Shown piece by piece: positions 43,495 to 52,978 of a stretch of 64,000 bases of DNA (position 1 is its first letter; the number at the start of each line of letters is the position of its first letter). A program made the position numbers and the translations under genes. The DNA comes from a candidate division WOR-3 bacterium (GTDB taxonomy: Bacteria; Hydrothermota; Tepidihabitantia; Tepidihabitantales; Tepidihabitantaceae), in the NCBI GenBank assembly GCA_039801085.1, contig JBDRTY010000001.1, positions 757,538 to 821,537 on the forward strand, in the 5' to 3' direction. The notes beneath the pieces are model-generated. The model had not been told where the DNA came from. It made no database searches and saw only the letters and a program-made list of their open reading frames with translations.

Positions 43495-44378
43495 CTGTTA
43501 CGTATTTGTGGTTTCTCAGAAAGCGAGGAGGGGAGACGATTGAGTGCCAGAAACGATCCGCCTATTCCTAATATTATACCGATAATCAACATTGCCAACA
43601 AAATTAGCAATGCCGGACAGTAGGGTGCAGGTAGTACTGTAACAATTAATCGATAAATCGCGAAAATTAAAAGCAATGCGATTAAACTACCTCCGAGTCC
43701 TTGAAGAGCACCCTGAAGTACGAAGGGAAACTGAATGGCAAAACGTGAGGCACCAACAAGCTCCATAATTTCAATTTCTTGCGAACGCCGGATAATTGAG
43801 TTTTCCACAGTTTGAAATGCAATGAAGATAACGGAAACAGTAACGATTGCCAAGATTACAATGTCCAATAAAAATAGAGTTCTAGCAACCTGGCTGAGTT
43901 GTTTTAGAAGCTCTTTCCCAGACCATACCTCAGTTATACCAGGCAAACGCAACAGTTTTTCTTCGATAAGCGTAAGGTCTCTGGGGGTAGCATATTCAGG
44001 ATCAAGAGTAATACGAAGTGATGCAGGAATAGGATCTTCTCCCAACACGTTAACTAATAAACTATCATTTTCCAGATCAGCCTGTAGTTCTTGTAATGCC
44101 TCTGATTTTGAAATAAATTTTACTGTTGCAATTCCGGCAATGGTCGCGATGCGCTGTAGAAGAGGAGATGGATCATTGGTAATTTCATCAGTTAAAAATA
44201 CATAAATCTCAGTTTGGTTTGTCATCGACTTTGTTAATTTAATTACATTAACTGTTATAACTATAAAGATTCCTAATATTAGCAAACAGATTGATATTAC
44301 TGCACTCGAAAGGAGAAATTGATTAATATTACGTGTGAGAGTCCGGTAAGTTTCCTTAATAAGATAGGAGAGACTCAT
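43491..44378 (-). CDS. ftsX: Cell division ABC transporter permease FtsX
   Basis: ATG 44378 gives MSLSYLIKETYRTLTRNINQFLLSS, the family start; longer forms run into ftsE. 295 residues with an N-terminal helix (about 20-45), a periplasmic domain (about 55-145, with VYVFL-type EIYVFLTD and RDLTLIEEKLLRLPGITEVW), and three C-terminal helices including the FtsX pattern RSQEIEIMELVGASRFAIQFPFVLQG. With FtsE it transmits ATP hydrolysis across the membrane to EnvC-type activators during septation. The gap after ftsE is 7 nt. Confidence 0.93.
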   Translation of the reverse strand: MSLSYLIKETYRTLTRNINQFLLSSAVISICLLILGIFIVITVNVIKLTKSMTNQTEIYVFLTDEITNDPSPLLQRIATIAGIATVKFISKSEALQELQADLENDSLLVNVLGEDPIPASLRITLDPEYATPRDLTLIEEKLLRLPGITEVWSGKELLKQLSQVARTLFLLDIVILAIVTVSVIFIAFQTVENSIIRRSQEIEIMELVGASRFAIQFPFVLQGALQGLGGSLIALLLIFAIYRLIVTVLPAPYCPALLILLAMLIIGIILGIGGSFLALNRLPSSLSEKPQIRNR

Positions 44379-44385
44379 GTGTTTT

Positions 44386-45093
44386 TCACCCCTCATCACG
44401 TATGATTCTGCCGGCATCAAGAATGATTCTCCGGCGGCGACCGCGTTCTGCAAGCTCAGCGTCATGAGTTGCCATTATTACAGTCGTTCCATGGTAATTA
44501 ATATCTTTAAGTATATTTAGAATATCATCTGATGCTTTGGGATCGATGTTCCCTGTGGGTTCGTCTGCCAGAATTAGGTCTGGCGATTTTACAAGAGCGC
44601 GGGCAATAGAAACTTTCTGTTGTTCCCCTCCAGAAAGTTCGTAAGGGAACGAGTTTCTTTTATGGGCAATACCCAGTTGATTCAGTATTTCTTGGATTTT
44701 AGCCGGTATGATATCCCGCTGAGTATTAATTGCCTGCAGGACAAACTCTAAATTTTCATAAACAGTACGGTCCCACAGTAGTTTGAAATCTTGAAATATG
44801 ATTCCAATTCGCCGGCGCAGCTGGGGAATTTGCCGAGAGCGCATCGATAACAGGTCGTAACCCAGCACTTTAATCAATCCTGCATCAGGAAGTTCATGCC
44901 GGTAAAGTAGTCGTAACAAAGTTGTCTTTCCAGCACCTGTAGCACCGAGAAGAAATAAAAAATCTCCAGGATAAACAGTTAGATTGATGTCAGTCAAAGC
45001 AGGCCAATCACCTTGATAATATTTGAACAACCCCGTTAACTCAACCACCGGCTCCAAACTGGTATTTGAGTGACTGTGGGTATTAGCTGACAT
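44386..45093 (-). CDS. ftsE: Cell division ATP-binding protein FtsE
   Basis: 235-residue ABC ATPase: Walker [18 protein letters not shown]-loop [18 protein letters not shown], signature [17 protein letters not shown], Walker [13 protein letters not shown] and switch histidine ATHDAEL. The FQDFKLL Q-loop is typical of FtsE. It is the cytosolic partner of FtsX. It overlaps the upstream glycosyltransferase by 11 nt. Confidence 0.95.
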   Translation of the reverse strand: MSANTHSHSNTSLEPVVELTGLFKYYQGDWPALTDINLTVYPGDFLFLLGATGAGKTTLLRLLYRHELPDAGLIKVLGYDLLSMRSRQIPQLRRRIGIIFQDFKLLWDRTVYENLEFVLQAINTQRDIIPAKIQEILNQLGIAHKRNSFPYELSGGEQQKVSIARALVKSPDLILADEPTGNIDPKASDDILNILKDINYHGTTVIMATHDAELAERGRRRRIILDAGRIIRDEG

Positions 45094-45745
45094 AATACTT
45101 CAGGATGCTCCAGATGGCAATCAGTCCATCTTTCCAGCTAATTTTTTTGCCCTTAGTTCTAGGGGTGTAATTTATCGGAACTTCCAACAGACGAGCCCGC
45201 AGTCTCAAAAGCCTGCAGGTAATTTCCGGTTCAATTTCAAATCCGTTAGCAGTCAATTTCAATTTTCCTAGGGTCTTTTTGCTGATGACCTTATATCCCG
45301 TTTCCATGTCAGTGATTTTCCCCCCAAATAGTGCATTTGTAAGAAATGTCAAAAAGATATTAGCCATTAAGCTGATAATGAGGAAATGATTTCTCTTTTT
45401 AAAGCGAGAACCGAACACCGCATCAACTTTTAGGTTATGAAATGGTTTTATCAGAAGAGCATAGTCGGCAGGATCATACTCCAAGTCAGCATCCTGAATG
45501 AGGATTATATCACCAGATGTATGGGCGATACCGGTGCGAATAGCCGCACCTTTGCCGAGGTTTTTTGTATGCCTAATAAGTGTTATGTCCGGCATTGAGT
45601 TTAGAAGATGAGGTGTTCTGTCCTGAGAACAGTCATCGACAACAATAATTTCCTTATTATTGACTGGTGCTGCTTTAACCCGTTCGATTAATTCAACAAT
45701 TGTATCTTCTTCGTTAAATGCCGGAATTATTACAGATAATTTCAT
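45083..45745 (-). CDS. Family 2 glycosyltransferase (DPM1/polyprenyl-phosphate sugar transferase-like)
   Basis: 220 residues with a GT-A fold: LSVIIPAFNEEDTIVELIERV, KEIIVVDDCSQDRTPHLL, LIRHTKNLGKGAAIRTGIAHTSGDIILIQDADLEYDP (DAD metal motif) and FGSRF. The YKVISKKTL and KGKKISWKDG elements fit the dolichyl/undecaprenyl-phosphate mannosyl- or glucosyltransferase subfamily. It lacks C-terminal membrane helices. It overlaps the oxidoreductase gene by 32 nt and probably belongs to surface-glycan or lipid-sugar synthesis with the three preceding genes. Confidence 0.85.
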   Translation of the reverse strand: MKLSVIIPAFNEEDTIVELIERVKAAPVNNKEIIVVDDCSQDRTPHLLNSMPDITLIRHTKNLGKGAAIRTGIAHTSGDIILIQDADLEYDPADYALLIKPFHNLKVDAVFGSRFKKRNHFLIISLMANIFLTFLTNALFGGKITDMETGYKVISKKTLGKLKLTANGFEIEPEITCRLLRLRARLLEVPINYTPRTKGKKISWKDGLIAIWSILKYYVS

Positions 45746-46607
45746 GATTGTTTATTTTCATTAAATTTTCAATAATTTCAAGACATTCCACAACCTGTTT
45801 GCCGAGTTCGCCATTATTTACTGGTTTAAGGCGTTTTACACAAGCTTCGATAAAATTTTGACACATCTGGGTTAGCGGTAATTCAGTCGCTGGAATGTCA
45901 TTACCAATAGGTTCATGGTATTCGTGAACTTCATTTTTGGTAAAAAGTCTGATGACTCGTTGAAAAGGTTGGTTTGTCCATTCAGCTTCCCCTGCGAAAG
46001 TTAAACCATTTGCAAATTCAAGTTCATATCGACACAATTTGGGGTTGTTTACTGAGCATGAAAAATACAGTGGCTTTCCTAATAACGATACTGCAATTGC
46101 AATATCATGCGAAGCGAGATCCCATAGGGGACTGCTGGTGTTTTCTCTTCCCCTGGAAGTTCGAATCGCTTCGATTCGGATTACATTAATCAACTTTGAT
46201 TTGAGGTATGAGCTTAATCTTTGATAACCAGTTGTAAAAAGAGGGGTGTGGGCGACTGCAAGCACAAGTTTTCTGTTTTGAGCAATTTTAACCAACTCAT
46301 GGGCATCTGAACTTTTCAAGGTCATGGGTTTTTCGACCAACACATCCTTGTCATGAATCAGAGCATCCCGAGCAAGTGCATAATGGGTTTGATCAGGAGT
46401 TGTGATTATTACTGCTTTAATATCTTTACTCTCCATCATTTTGCTATATTCAATTGTAATGTAATTCCTTGAATTTAAATCTTCAATTTTCTGATCGCTG
46501 GTGTCACACAAATATATCGGTCCCGCGTTAAGTTGCTCTAAAGTTTGTAAGTATTTTTCTCCCCACATACCAAGACCGATAATGCCAATCGCAATATTTT
46601 TTTTCAT
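45714..46607 (-). CDS. Gfo/Idh/MocA family oxidoreductase
   Basis: ATG 46607 overlaps the previous stop (ATGA). The 297-residue protein begins NIAIGIIGLGMWGEKYLQTL (NAD(P) Rossmann motif), followed by VIITTPDQTHYALARDALIHDKDVLVEKPMTLKSSDAHELV, the conserved EKP motif of the family with the catalytic Lys. The C-terminal half is the substrate-binding beta-sheet domain. Members oxidise or reduce sugar nucleotides or inositols; next to ugd and a UDP-glucuronate decarboxylase, a UDP-sugar 3-dehydrogenase role is plausible but unproven. Confidence 0.85.
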   Translation of the reverse strand: MKKNIAIGIIGLGMWGEKYLQTLEQLNAGPIYLCDTSDQKIEDLNSRNYITIEYSKMMESKDIKAVIITTPDQTHYALARDALIHDKDVLVEKPMTLKSSDAHELVKIAQNRKLVLAVAHTPLFTTGYQRLSSYLKSKLINVIRIEAIRTSRGRENTSSPLWDLASHDIAIAVSLLGKPLYFSCSVNNPKLCRYELEFANGLTFAGEAEWTNQPFQRVIRLFTKNEVHEYHEPIGNDIPATELPLTQMCQNFIEACVKRLKPVNNGELGKQVVECLEIIENLMKINNHEIICNNSGI

Positions 46608-47572
46608 CGAATTTGCAGATTCTTTTTGAACCATTTAATAGTCAGCAAAAGTCCTTTTTCCAGTTCTACTTTCGGAGTCCAGCCAAGTAATTTCATAGCT
46701 CGCGTTATATCCGGATTTCTACGCTTAGGATCATCGGCAGGAGCAGGCAAAAATTTGTAAGGGCTGTTTGAGTGCGTTAATTTTTTTATTGACTGTGCCA
46801 ATTGTAGGATAGTAACTTCGTGGGGGTTCCCCAAGTTAAATGGATTAGGGTCGGAACATCGTAGTAATCGATAAAGTCCAATGATCATGTCACTTACATA
46901 ACAGAAGCTGCGTGTCTGCCTGCCCGTTCCGAAAATTGTAAGTGGCTGATGTGTTAACGCTTGATAAATTAAGCTGGGGATAACCCTTCCATCATCAAAT
47001 TTCATTCTGGGGCCGTAGGTGTTAAAAATTCGGGCTATTCGAACAGGCAGTGTGTAAATGCGATGATAGCTCATTGTTAGTGCTTCAGCGAATCGCTTGG
47101 CTTCGTCGTAGACAGACCGGGGTCCAATAGGATTAACATTACCCCAGTAAGATTCTGGTTGAGGATTTACTAGAGGGTCTCCATAGACTTCTGATGTAGA
47201 AGCCAGCACAAAAATTGCGTTATTTGTGCGTGCTATTTCTAACAGATTTAAAGTGCCCTGAGATCCTGCTTTGAGTGTTTCAATTGGGTAAGTGTAGTAA
47301 TCTTTTGGGGATGCGGGCGAGGCCAGATTGAAAATGATATTGGGTGCAAGCTTGGTTAGAGTTCTGATTTTATAAAAATCAGCGATATCAGCTTCTATGA
47401 ACTCAAAATCTGAATGTCTGTGCAAATGTGAAATATTATTATAGTTACCTGTTAATAGATTATCCAGACAGATGACTTTAAAATCTTTTTTTAACATAAA
47501 TTCACACAAATGAGAACCAAGGAAACCCGCCCCGCCGGCAATCAGCACCGTGCGTTTCTTCAGACGGTTCAT
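46604..47572 (-). CDS. UDP-glucuronate decarboxylase-like (UDP-xylose synthase) SDR enzyme
   Basis: 322-residue extended SDR: NAD motif VLIAGGAGFLGSHLCEF, then FNLASPASPKDYYTYPIETLKAG, ASTSEVYGDPLVNPQPESYWGNVNPIGPRSVYDEAKRFAEAL (catalytic Tyr-x-x-x-Lys) and VRIARIFNTYGPRM. The SPASPxxY and YWGNVNPxGPRSVYDEAKR blocks are characteristic of UDP-glucuronate decarboxylases. It would convert the UDP-glucuronate made by the upstream dehydrogenase into UDP-xylose. It overlaps ugd upstream and the oxidoreductase downstream by 4 nt each. Confidence 0.88.
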   Translation of the reverse strand: MNRLKKRTVLIAGGAGFLGSHLCEFMLKKDFKVICLDNLLTGNYNNISHLHRHSDFEFIEADIADFYKIRTLTKLAPNIIFNLASPASPKDYYTYPIETLKAGSQGTLNLLEIARTNNAIFVLASTSEVYGDPLVNPQPESYWGNVNPIGPRSVYDEAKRFAEALTMSYHRIYTLPVRIARIFNTYGPRMKFDDGRVIPSLIYQALTHQPLTIFGTGRQTRSFCYVSDMIIGLYRLLRCSDPNPFNLGNPHEVTILQLAQSIKKLTHSNSPYKFLPAPADDPKRRNPDITRAMKLLGWTPKVELEKGLLLTIKWFKKNLQIR

Positions 47573-48858
47573 CGGCCGACACCAATATATATAAAGCCGA
47601 GGTTTTCCAAAAATTTCCTTTCGAGCATATTTCTTCCGTCAGCAATAATTGGAATGCGCATTCGCTCTTTAATTTTCTGCCAATCAAGTTTGAGAAATGT
47701 GTCCCATTCAGTGAGAATAGCAATGAGATCGGCATTATCAGCTACCATTTCTGGTTCGGGACAAAATTCGACTTTGGGCAAGATTTTCCGAGCATTTTCC
47801 ATTGCTTGGGGGTCGTAGGCACGGATTACCGCACCTTCCGAAAGTAAGGCATTGATGATATCGACCGAAGGGGCAAAGCGCATATCATCGGTATTAGGTT
47901 TGAATGATAATCCCAGTATGCCAATGGTTTTGTCTTTTAAGTTCCAAAGAGTATTTTTGATTTTGCGGACAAATCTTGCTTTTGCATCTTCGTTAATTTT
48001 TTCTACTTCACGGAGCAATCTAAAGTCATAGCCCAATTCTTGGGCAATTCTGATGAATGCTTTTAAATCTTTTGGAAAACAAAATCCTCCATAACCTATG
48101 CCGGCGTTAAGAAACTGTCGGCCGATTCTATGGTCCATGCCAATACCTTTAGCGACCTCAGCAATATCTGCGCCTACTGCTTCGCATATAAAGGAAATTG
48201 CGTTTATAAAGGAAATTTTCATTGCAAGAAATGCATTGGATGCGTGTTTTATCAATTCAGCTGAAGCAAGATCGGTGATAATTAATGGGGCATTCAGGGG
48301 ACGATAAATGTCTTCCATTAGGCTTCGAGCGCGCTCGTTTTCTACCCCGATTACAATCCGGTCAGGATGAAGAAAGTCGTAGACGGCGCTACCCTCCCGT
48401 AGAAATTCTGGGTTGCAAGCAACATCAAAGTCTACATGATTACGATTATAACGTTCGACAGTGGTTCTAATCCATTTAGCGGTTTGAACCGGAACAGTAG
48501 ATTTTTCAACGATCAACCGGTATCCATTCATCCAACCGGCAATTTGGCGAGCCACGGCTTCAACATTGGTTAAATCCGGTTCGCCGGTTTCCAAAGGAGG
48601 GGTTCCGACGGCGATGAAACACACGATACTATTCTCAATTGCCTCCTTAATATCAGTTGTAAATGTCAGTTTTCCGCAACTGACTGTTTCTGCGATTATT
48701 TCTTTCAACCCGGGTTCATAAATTGGTAAGTTGCCATGGATAAGTGTTTCAATTTTAAATGAGTCATTATCAACACATATTACTTTGTGTCCGATTTTAG
48801 CAAGACAGGCGCTGGTTGTTAACCCTACATATCCCGCGCCAATTACCGAGATATCCAT
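47569..48858 (-). CDS. ugd: UDP-glucose 6-dehydrogenase
   Basis: Oxidises UDP-glucose to UDP-glucuronate with two NAD. Motifs: ISVIGAGYVGLTTSACLAKIGHKVICVD, IVCFIAVGTPP, VEKSTVPV, CNPEFLREGSAVYDFLHPDRIVIG, ELIKHASNAFLAMKISFINAI, and the catalytic cysteine in GIGYGGFCFPKDL. The C-terminal domain has GILGLSFKPNTDDMRFAP. 429 residues is typical. The ATG lies 6 nt after a -10 box and no ribosome site precedes it, so a leaderless message is predicted. It heads a nucleotide-sugar series of four genes. Confidence 0.95.
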   Translation of the reverse strand: MDISVIGAGYVGLTTSACLAKIGHKVICVDNDSFKIETLIHGNLPIYEPGLKEIIAETVSCGKLTFTTDIKEAIENSIVCFIAVGTPPLETGEPDLTNVEAVARQIAGWMNGYRLIVEKSTVPVQTAKWIRTTVERYNRNHVDFDVACNPEFLREGSAVYDFLHPDRIVIGVENERARSLMEDIYRPLNAPLIITDLASAELIKHASNAFLAMKISFINAISFICEAVGADIAEVAKGIGMDHRIGRQFLNAGIGYGGFCFPKDLKAFIRIAQELGYDFRLLREVEKINEDAKARFVRKIKNTLWNLKDKTIGILGLSFKPNTDDMRFAPSVDIINALLSEGAVIRAYDPQAMENARKILPKVEFCPEPEMVADNADLIAILTEWDTFLKLDWQKIKERMRIPIIADGRNMLERKFLENLGFIYIGVGR

Positions 48859-48864
48859 AAAATT

Positions 48865-48892
48865 ATTATGGTTGACAGGTGCACAAAGTCAA
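48865..48892 (-). promoter_or_regulatory. Predicted leaderless promoter of ugd
   Basis: On the minus strand TTGACT at 48892-48887, 16-nt spacer, CATAAT at 48870-48865 (five of six), then 6 nt to the ATG at 48858. It lies in the 49-nt gap after mutS, so ugd and the genes behind it form a separate transcription unit. Confidence 0.65.
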
Positions 48893-48907
48893 TACTGATA
48901 TGTCTGG

Positions 48908-51496
48908 TTAAAGATGGAATTCTTGGACAAGTTTTTTCAATTCGGCTAGCAGATTAAGGGCTTGAAGGGGAGTAAGCGATTCGATTTCAAGCTGCTGAAG
49001 CCGTTCAATTACCGTTCTGATATGATTTTGATCAGCGAGCGGCGTTGTAAGCTCCGAATCATCCCGGGGAAAATTTGTTTGGTTGTTACAGTTAAAATAA
49101 ATTAATAGTTCTTTTGCGCGCTCCAGCAATCTGGAGGGTAAGCCTGCGAGCTTAGCTACGGCTATACCATAACTCTTGTCAGCTGGTCCGGGATGAATTT
49201 TACGGAGAAAGATCACCTGATCTCCTCTTTCCCGCACCAAAAAGCTATAGTTTTTCACACGAGGTAACTGGCGAGTAATTTGAGTAAGTTCGTGATAATG
49301 AGTAGCAAAAAGAGTGCGCGGACAGAAGTCATTAGATCCATGCAGATATTCAACAGTTGCCCAAGCAATTGCTAGTCCATCTTTAGTAGCAGTTCCCCGT
49401 CCTACTTCATCAAGAATAATCAGGCTGCGTGTAGTGGCATTATTTAGGATATTGGCGGTTTCGAGCATTTCTGCAAGAAATGTCGATACGCCGCGGGCGA
49501 CGTCATCAGAAGCTCCAATGCGGGTGAAGATTTTATCGACGATACCGATTCGGGCAGAATCAGCTGGTACAAATGATCCCATTTGTGCCATTATTACAAT
49601 TAACGCTACCTGACGCAGATAAGTTGATTTTCCTGCCATGTTTGGGCCGGTGATAATGAGAATTTGTTCATCTGTAGAATTGAGGTAAATATCATTTGGG
49701 ATAAAAGGTTCTTTTAGCATTTTTTCTACTACCGGATGCCTGCCGGCTTTAATGTCAATAATACCTGATTCGTTGATTTCCGGGCGGACGTAATTTTCAT
49801 TGATTGCCACCTGCGTAAGACTGGCAAGTACATCGAGTTCGGCAATAGTTCCTGCTAACTCAAACAATTGTTCTGTGTATCGGGCGACCTTGTTGCGGAG
49901 ATTAATAAACAGCTCAGACTCGATAGTCTTTATTCGTTCCTCGGCATGTAATAATTTATCCTCCAACTCCTTCAACTCATGGGTAATAAACCGTTCTCCA
50001 TTTACTACCGTCTGTTTACGGATATAATCCCGGGGAACGTTAGCAAGATAGGATTTAGTAACTTCAATGTAATAGCCGAATACCGAATTAAAACCAACGC
50101 GAAGATTAGGAATTCCCGTACGCTGGCGCTCCCGTTCCTGAATCCTCGCGATGTATTCTTTGGCATGGGAAGCGAGGCTGCGTAATTCATCGAGCTCACT
50201 ATTTACCCCCGAACGAACGATCCCGCCTTCTGTGTGAGTAACAGGGGGGTCTTCAACCAGTACATTGTTAATTTCGTCCACAACAGGCGACAGATCGGGT
50301 ATTTTCTCCTTTAAAGTTCTTAGTCTTGAGGTGTTAAACTGTTGCAGCAGGTCTTTAATATTAGGAACTATCGAAAGCCATTTTTTCATTATGGCTAATT
50401 CCCGGGGCCCGGCACGACCAAGGGCAATACGGGAACTGATTCTTTCAATATCACCAATCTGTCGCAGTAATGCTTGAAGTTCGTTAAGCTGGAATTGAGA
50501 TTTTTTTAACTCATTAATAGCGTCCAGACGGTGGTTGATATCTTTAACAGATAAAAGGGGGGAAAGAATCCAGCGGCGTAAAAGACGAGCACCCCCCGGG
50601 GTTTTTGTCTGATTGAGAACCCAGAACAGTGTGCCTCTAACATCATTCTTGCTTTCCGTTGAGTGCAGGGGTTCGATGAGTTCCAGGTTGCGCCGGGTGA
50701 TTCGGTCAAGCAGTAAAAAGTTATGAGTAATATAGCGTTGGATCCTCCTAAGATGGGGGAGGGTACCGCGTTGAGTCTGTTCTAAATACTCGAGCAATGC
50801 GCCGGCTGCACAGATACCTTCATTCAAATCATCAATTCCATATCCTGCCAGATTTAATACGCCCAGGTGGTGTGTTAATTTTTCAAAGGCAAATTCTTCG
50901 GTAAAGTAATAATCATCAATTCGAGTAAATCTGGGTTCGGGTGTGATGTTTAACGTTGAGGTCCAGGATTGGGGAATAACAATTTCTGCCGGAGAAATCC
51001 TTTCGATCTCATCTGCTACAGCTTCCGGGGTCACCTCCGCGATAGAAAATTCTCCAGTGGTGAGATCAGCAAAACTGATTCCCCATTTGTTGCCATGGGG
51101 TGAAAGTGCCATAATATAATTGTTCCTGTTAGCATCTAATAGGGAAGTGCGAGTAATTGTACCAGGTGTAATTATTTCAACGACATCACGAGCTACAACT
51201 GGCTTTCTTGGATCCGGTTCTTCAAGTTGCTCACAGATTGCAACTTTCAATCCTTGTGCTACAAGTCGGGCGACATAGGTGTCGAGTGCTTTTACCGGAA
51301 TGCCTGCCAATGGAACACGGATATTAGGACCATGAGGACGAGATGTCAGAGTCAGATTTAGTGCCTGAGCGCCGATTTCTGCATCTTCATAAAACATTTC
51401 GTAGAAATCGCCCACGCGGAAAAGTAATAATGTATTAGGGTGTTTCTGCTTAATACGGTGATATTGACGAAGCAGCGGGGTTAACTTTTCGGTCAC
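48908..51496 (-). CDS. mutS: DNA mismatch repair protein MutS
   Basis: 862 residues starting at GTG 51496. N-terminal mismatch-recognition motif: LLFRVGDFYEMFYEDAEIGA (Phe-x-Glu type, here DFYEMF). Connector, clamp and lever domains follow, with the ATPase domain at the C-terminus: LIITGPNMAGKSTYLRQVALIVIMAQMGSFVPA (Walker A), RIGASDDVARGVSTFLAEM, SLIILDEVGRGTATKDGLAIAWA (Walker B) and TLFATHYHELT. It binds mismatches after replication. It follows lapB by 22 nt. MutL is not in the window. Confidence 0.96.
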   Translation of the reverse strand: MTEKLTPLLRQYHRIKQKHPNTLLLFRVGDFYEMFYEDAEIGAQALNLTLTSRPHGPNIRVPLAGIPVKALDTYVARLVAQGLKVAICEQLEEPDPRKPVVARDVVEIITPGTITRTSLLDANRNNYIMALSPHGNKWGISFADLTTGEFSIAEVTPEAVADEIERISPAEIVIPQSWTSTLNITPEPRFTRIDDYYFTEEFAFEKLTHHLGVLNLAGYGIDDLNEGICAAGALLEYLEQTQRGTLPHLRRIQRYITHNFLLLDRITRRNLELIEPLHSTESKNDVRGTLFWVLNQTKTPGGARLLRRWILSPLLSVKDINHRLDAINELKKSQFQLNELQALLRQIGDIERISSRIALGRAGPRELAIMKKWLSIVPNIKDLLQQFNTSRLRTLKEKIPDLSPVVDEINNVLVEDPPVTHTEGGIVRSGVNSELDELRSLASHAKEYIARIQERERQRTGIPNLRVGFNSVFGYYIEVTKSYLANVPRDYIRKQTVVNGERFITHELKELEDKLLHAEERIKTIESELFINLRNKVARYTEQLFELAGTIAELDVLASLTQVAINENYVRPEINESGIIDIKAGRHPVVEKMLKEPFIPNDIYLNSTDEQILIITGPNMAGKSTYLRQVALIVIMAQMGSFVPADSARIGIVDKIFTRIGASDDVARGVSTFLAEMLETANILNNATTRSLIILDEVGRGTATKDGLAIAWATVEYLHGSNDFCPRTLFATHYHELTQITRQLPRVKNYSFLVRERGDQVIFLRKIHPGPADKSYGIAVAKLAGLPSRLLERAKELLIYFNCNNQTNFPRDDSELTTPLADQNHIRTVIERLQQLEIESLTPLQALNLLAELKKLVQEFHL

Positions 51497-51518
51497 ATTA
51501 TTTTCAGTTTAGAATAAT

Positions 51519-52619
51519 CTAACTGATTGTTTTCAACCAAGATTGGCAATGTGCGCAGTATATTTCATGGTCTTCAAGAATTCTGCCACATTGAGTACAT
51601 GAGTTAATATCTGATGATGCATTGATAATCTGTTCAAGATATTTCTGTGCCTGCTCAGTATTTCCCTTTCGTAGATAAAAAGCAGCAAGGGCAGCTAAGA
51701 TCTGGGTTTCTCCTTTTTTGCTGTGGTTGTTAAGGATATCGATCGCATTTTCGATCTCCTCCTTTTTGGCATATATTTTGGCAACATTTAGCGCCAAGCT
51801 TGTATCGTGAGGTACTCGGTGCAGAAGTTTTCTGTACAAAGCAATAATTTCCTCGTACCTTCCGGACTCGTAATATGCACGTTCGAGCCTTTCCCGAACC
51901 AGATGGTTTTTCTCTGGTGCGAAATCCAAGAGCTTATTCCAGATGTTAATTGCTGAGTTAATATCTCCTTGTGCCAGCAATAAATCACCGAGATAGATAT
52001 GTGCAGGGATTGACTTCGGGCTGAGCTTGAGCGCTTCATGAAGATAGCTCATTCCTGCCTTGGGATTTTCTTTTCCCCGGCAGAATCCAAATCGGGCATA
52101 GAGCCGGGCTGCGCGTTCAGAGTCAGTGCGGGGTAAATTTCTTAAAAGCTTTTCCGCTTTATCCCATTCACCAGTATCGATATAAAGGTTCAAGAGTCGC
52201 TCATGACTGTGGTAATCAGATCGATCCTGTCGCACAATTTCTTCTAAAAGCGGGATCGCCTTTACGTGTCTCCCGAGTGTCAAGTAATCATCTACTAGTG
52301 CCCGATAAATTTTGAGCTCATCTTGCGGCTTCAGATTTCGACGCAGTGCCAGATTCTCGTGGATGCGCAATGCTCGATTGGGATCATTCTGAACCAAAAA
52401 AATCTGTCCCAAACGAATGTAGGCATCGATGTTGTTCGTGTCCTCTTCAACCGCAAGTTTTAATTTGATTTTGGCATCTTCCACTTTGCCGTCGAGCAGC
52501 AGCTGAAGACCCTCGACATAACTGGGCAGAGTGATCTTGCGCTGACGGATGAAATCACGGATTACCGGATATATAGCTACAATCAGCAATGCCAAAATTA
52601 CAATCAGGAGTGGGTACAT
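51519..52619 (-). CDS. lapB: LapB-like TPR protein with C-terminal rubredoxin-type metal site
   Basis: 366 residues: an N-terminal membrane anchor (about 3-17, LLIVILALLIVAIYPVI), TPR repeats (about 30-330), and a C-terminal metal-binding tail CTQCGRILEDHEIYCAHCQSW (two C-x-x-C knuckles). This order is that of LapB/YciM, which regulates LPS synthesis by controlling LpxC turnover. The adjacent lapA supports the call. LPS transport genes lptF/lptG are encoded 6 kb away. Confidence 0.88.
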   Translation of the reverse strand: MYPLLIVILALLIVAIYPVIRDFIRQRKITLPSYVEGLQLLLDGKVEDAKIKLKLAVEEDTNNIDAYIRLGQIFLVQNDPNRALRIHENLALRRNLKPQDELKIYRALVDDYLTLGRHVKAIPLLEEIVRQDRSDYHSHERLLNLYIDTGEWDKAEKLLRNLPRTDSERAARLYARFGFCRGKENPKAGMSYLHEALKLSPKSIPAHIYLGDLLLAQGDINSAINIWNKLLDFAPEKNHLVRERLERAYYESGRYEEIIALYRKLLHRVPHDTSLALNVAKIYAKKEEIENAIDILNNHSKKGETQILAALAAFYLRKGNTEQAQKYLEQIINASSDINSCTQCGRILEDHEIYCAHCQSWLKTIS

Positions 52620-52624
52620 ATTTA

Positions 52625-52978
52625 CTAAGGCTCCTTTTCTTCAATCTTAATAATTCTTTCAGGTTTGGGGTTCGAGCTGGAAGTAGATATTTCATTCAGC
52701 GGCGCATTGCGTAGGATCCGGAGTTCTTCGGTAAGGGCGTCGATTTCCCGGCGTTGCTGAATGATTCGTGTTCTGAGGCGGATTTCTGAGATTACCGTAA
52801 ATATTGCAACGCAAAGTGCCCCAAATGCAAATGAGTAAAGCATGATTAATGCAACCGGGACATCATAAAATGTTTTGAAAAAGACTCTGATTTCATTTAC
52901 CGGGTACTGATTCTGCCAACCGAGAACAAAGAGAATGACAAATGCCAACAGAATCAGAATAATCCGGAAAGTTACCAT
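52625..52978 (-). CDS. lapA: LapA-domain (DUF1049) membrane protein
   Basis: 117 residues with two membrane helices (about 4-21 and 41-63), separated by a short loop NQYPVNEIRVFFKTFYDVPV, then a coiled coil (RTRIIQQRREIDALTEELRIL) and a charged tail. This matches the LapA/YciS layout. It lies immediately upstream of lapB, as in other diderm bacteria, and overlaps the miaB end by 7 nt. Confidence 0.85.
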   Translation of the reverse strand: MVTFRIILILLAFVILFVLGWQNQYPVNEIRVFFKTFYDVPVALIMLYSFAFGALCVAIFTVISEIRLRTRIIQQRREIDALTEELRILRNAPLNEISTSSSNPKPERIIKIEEKEP

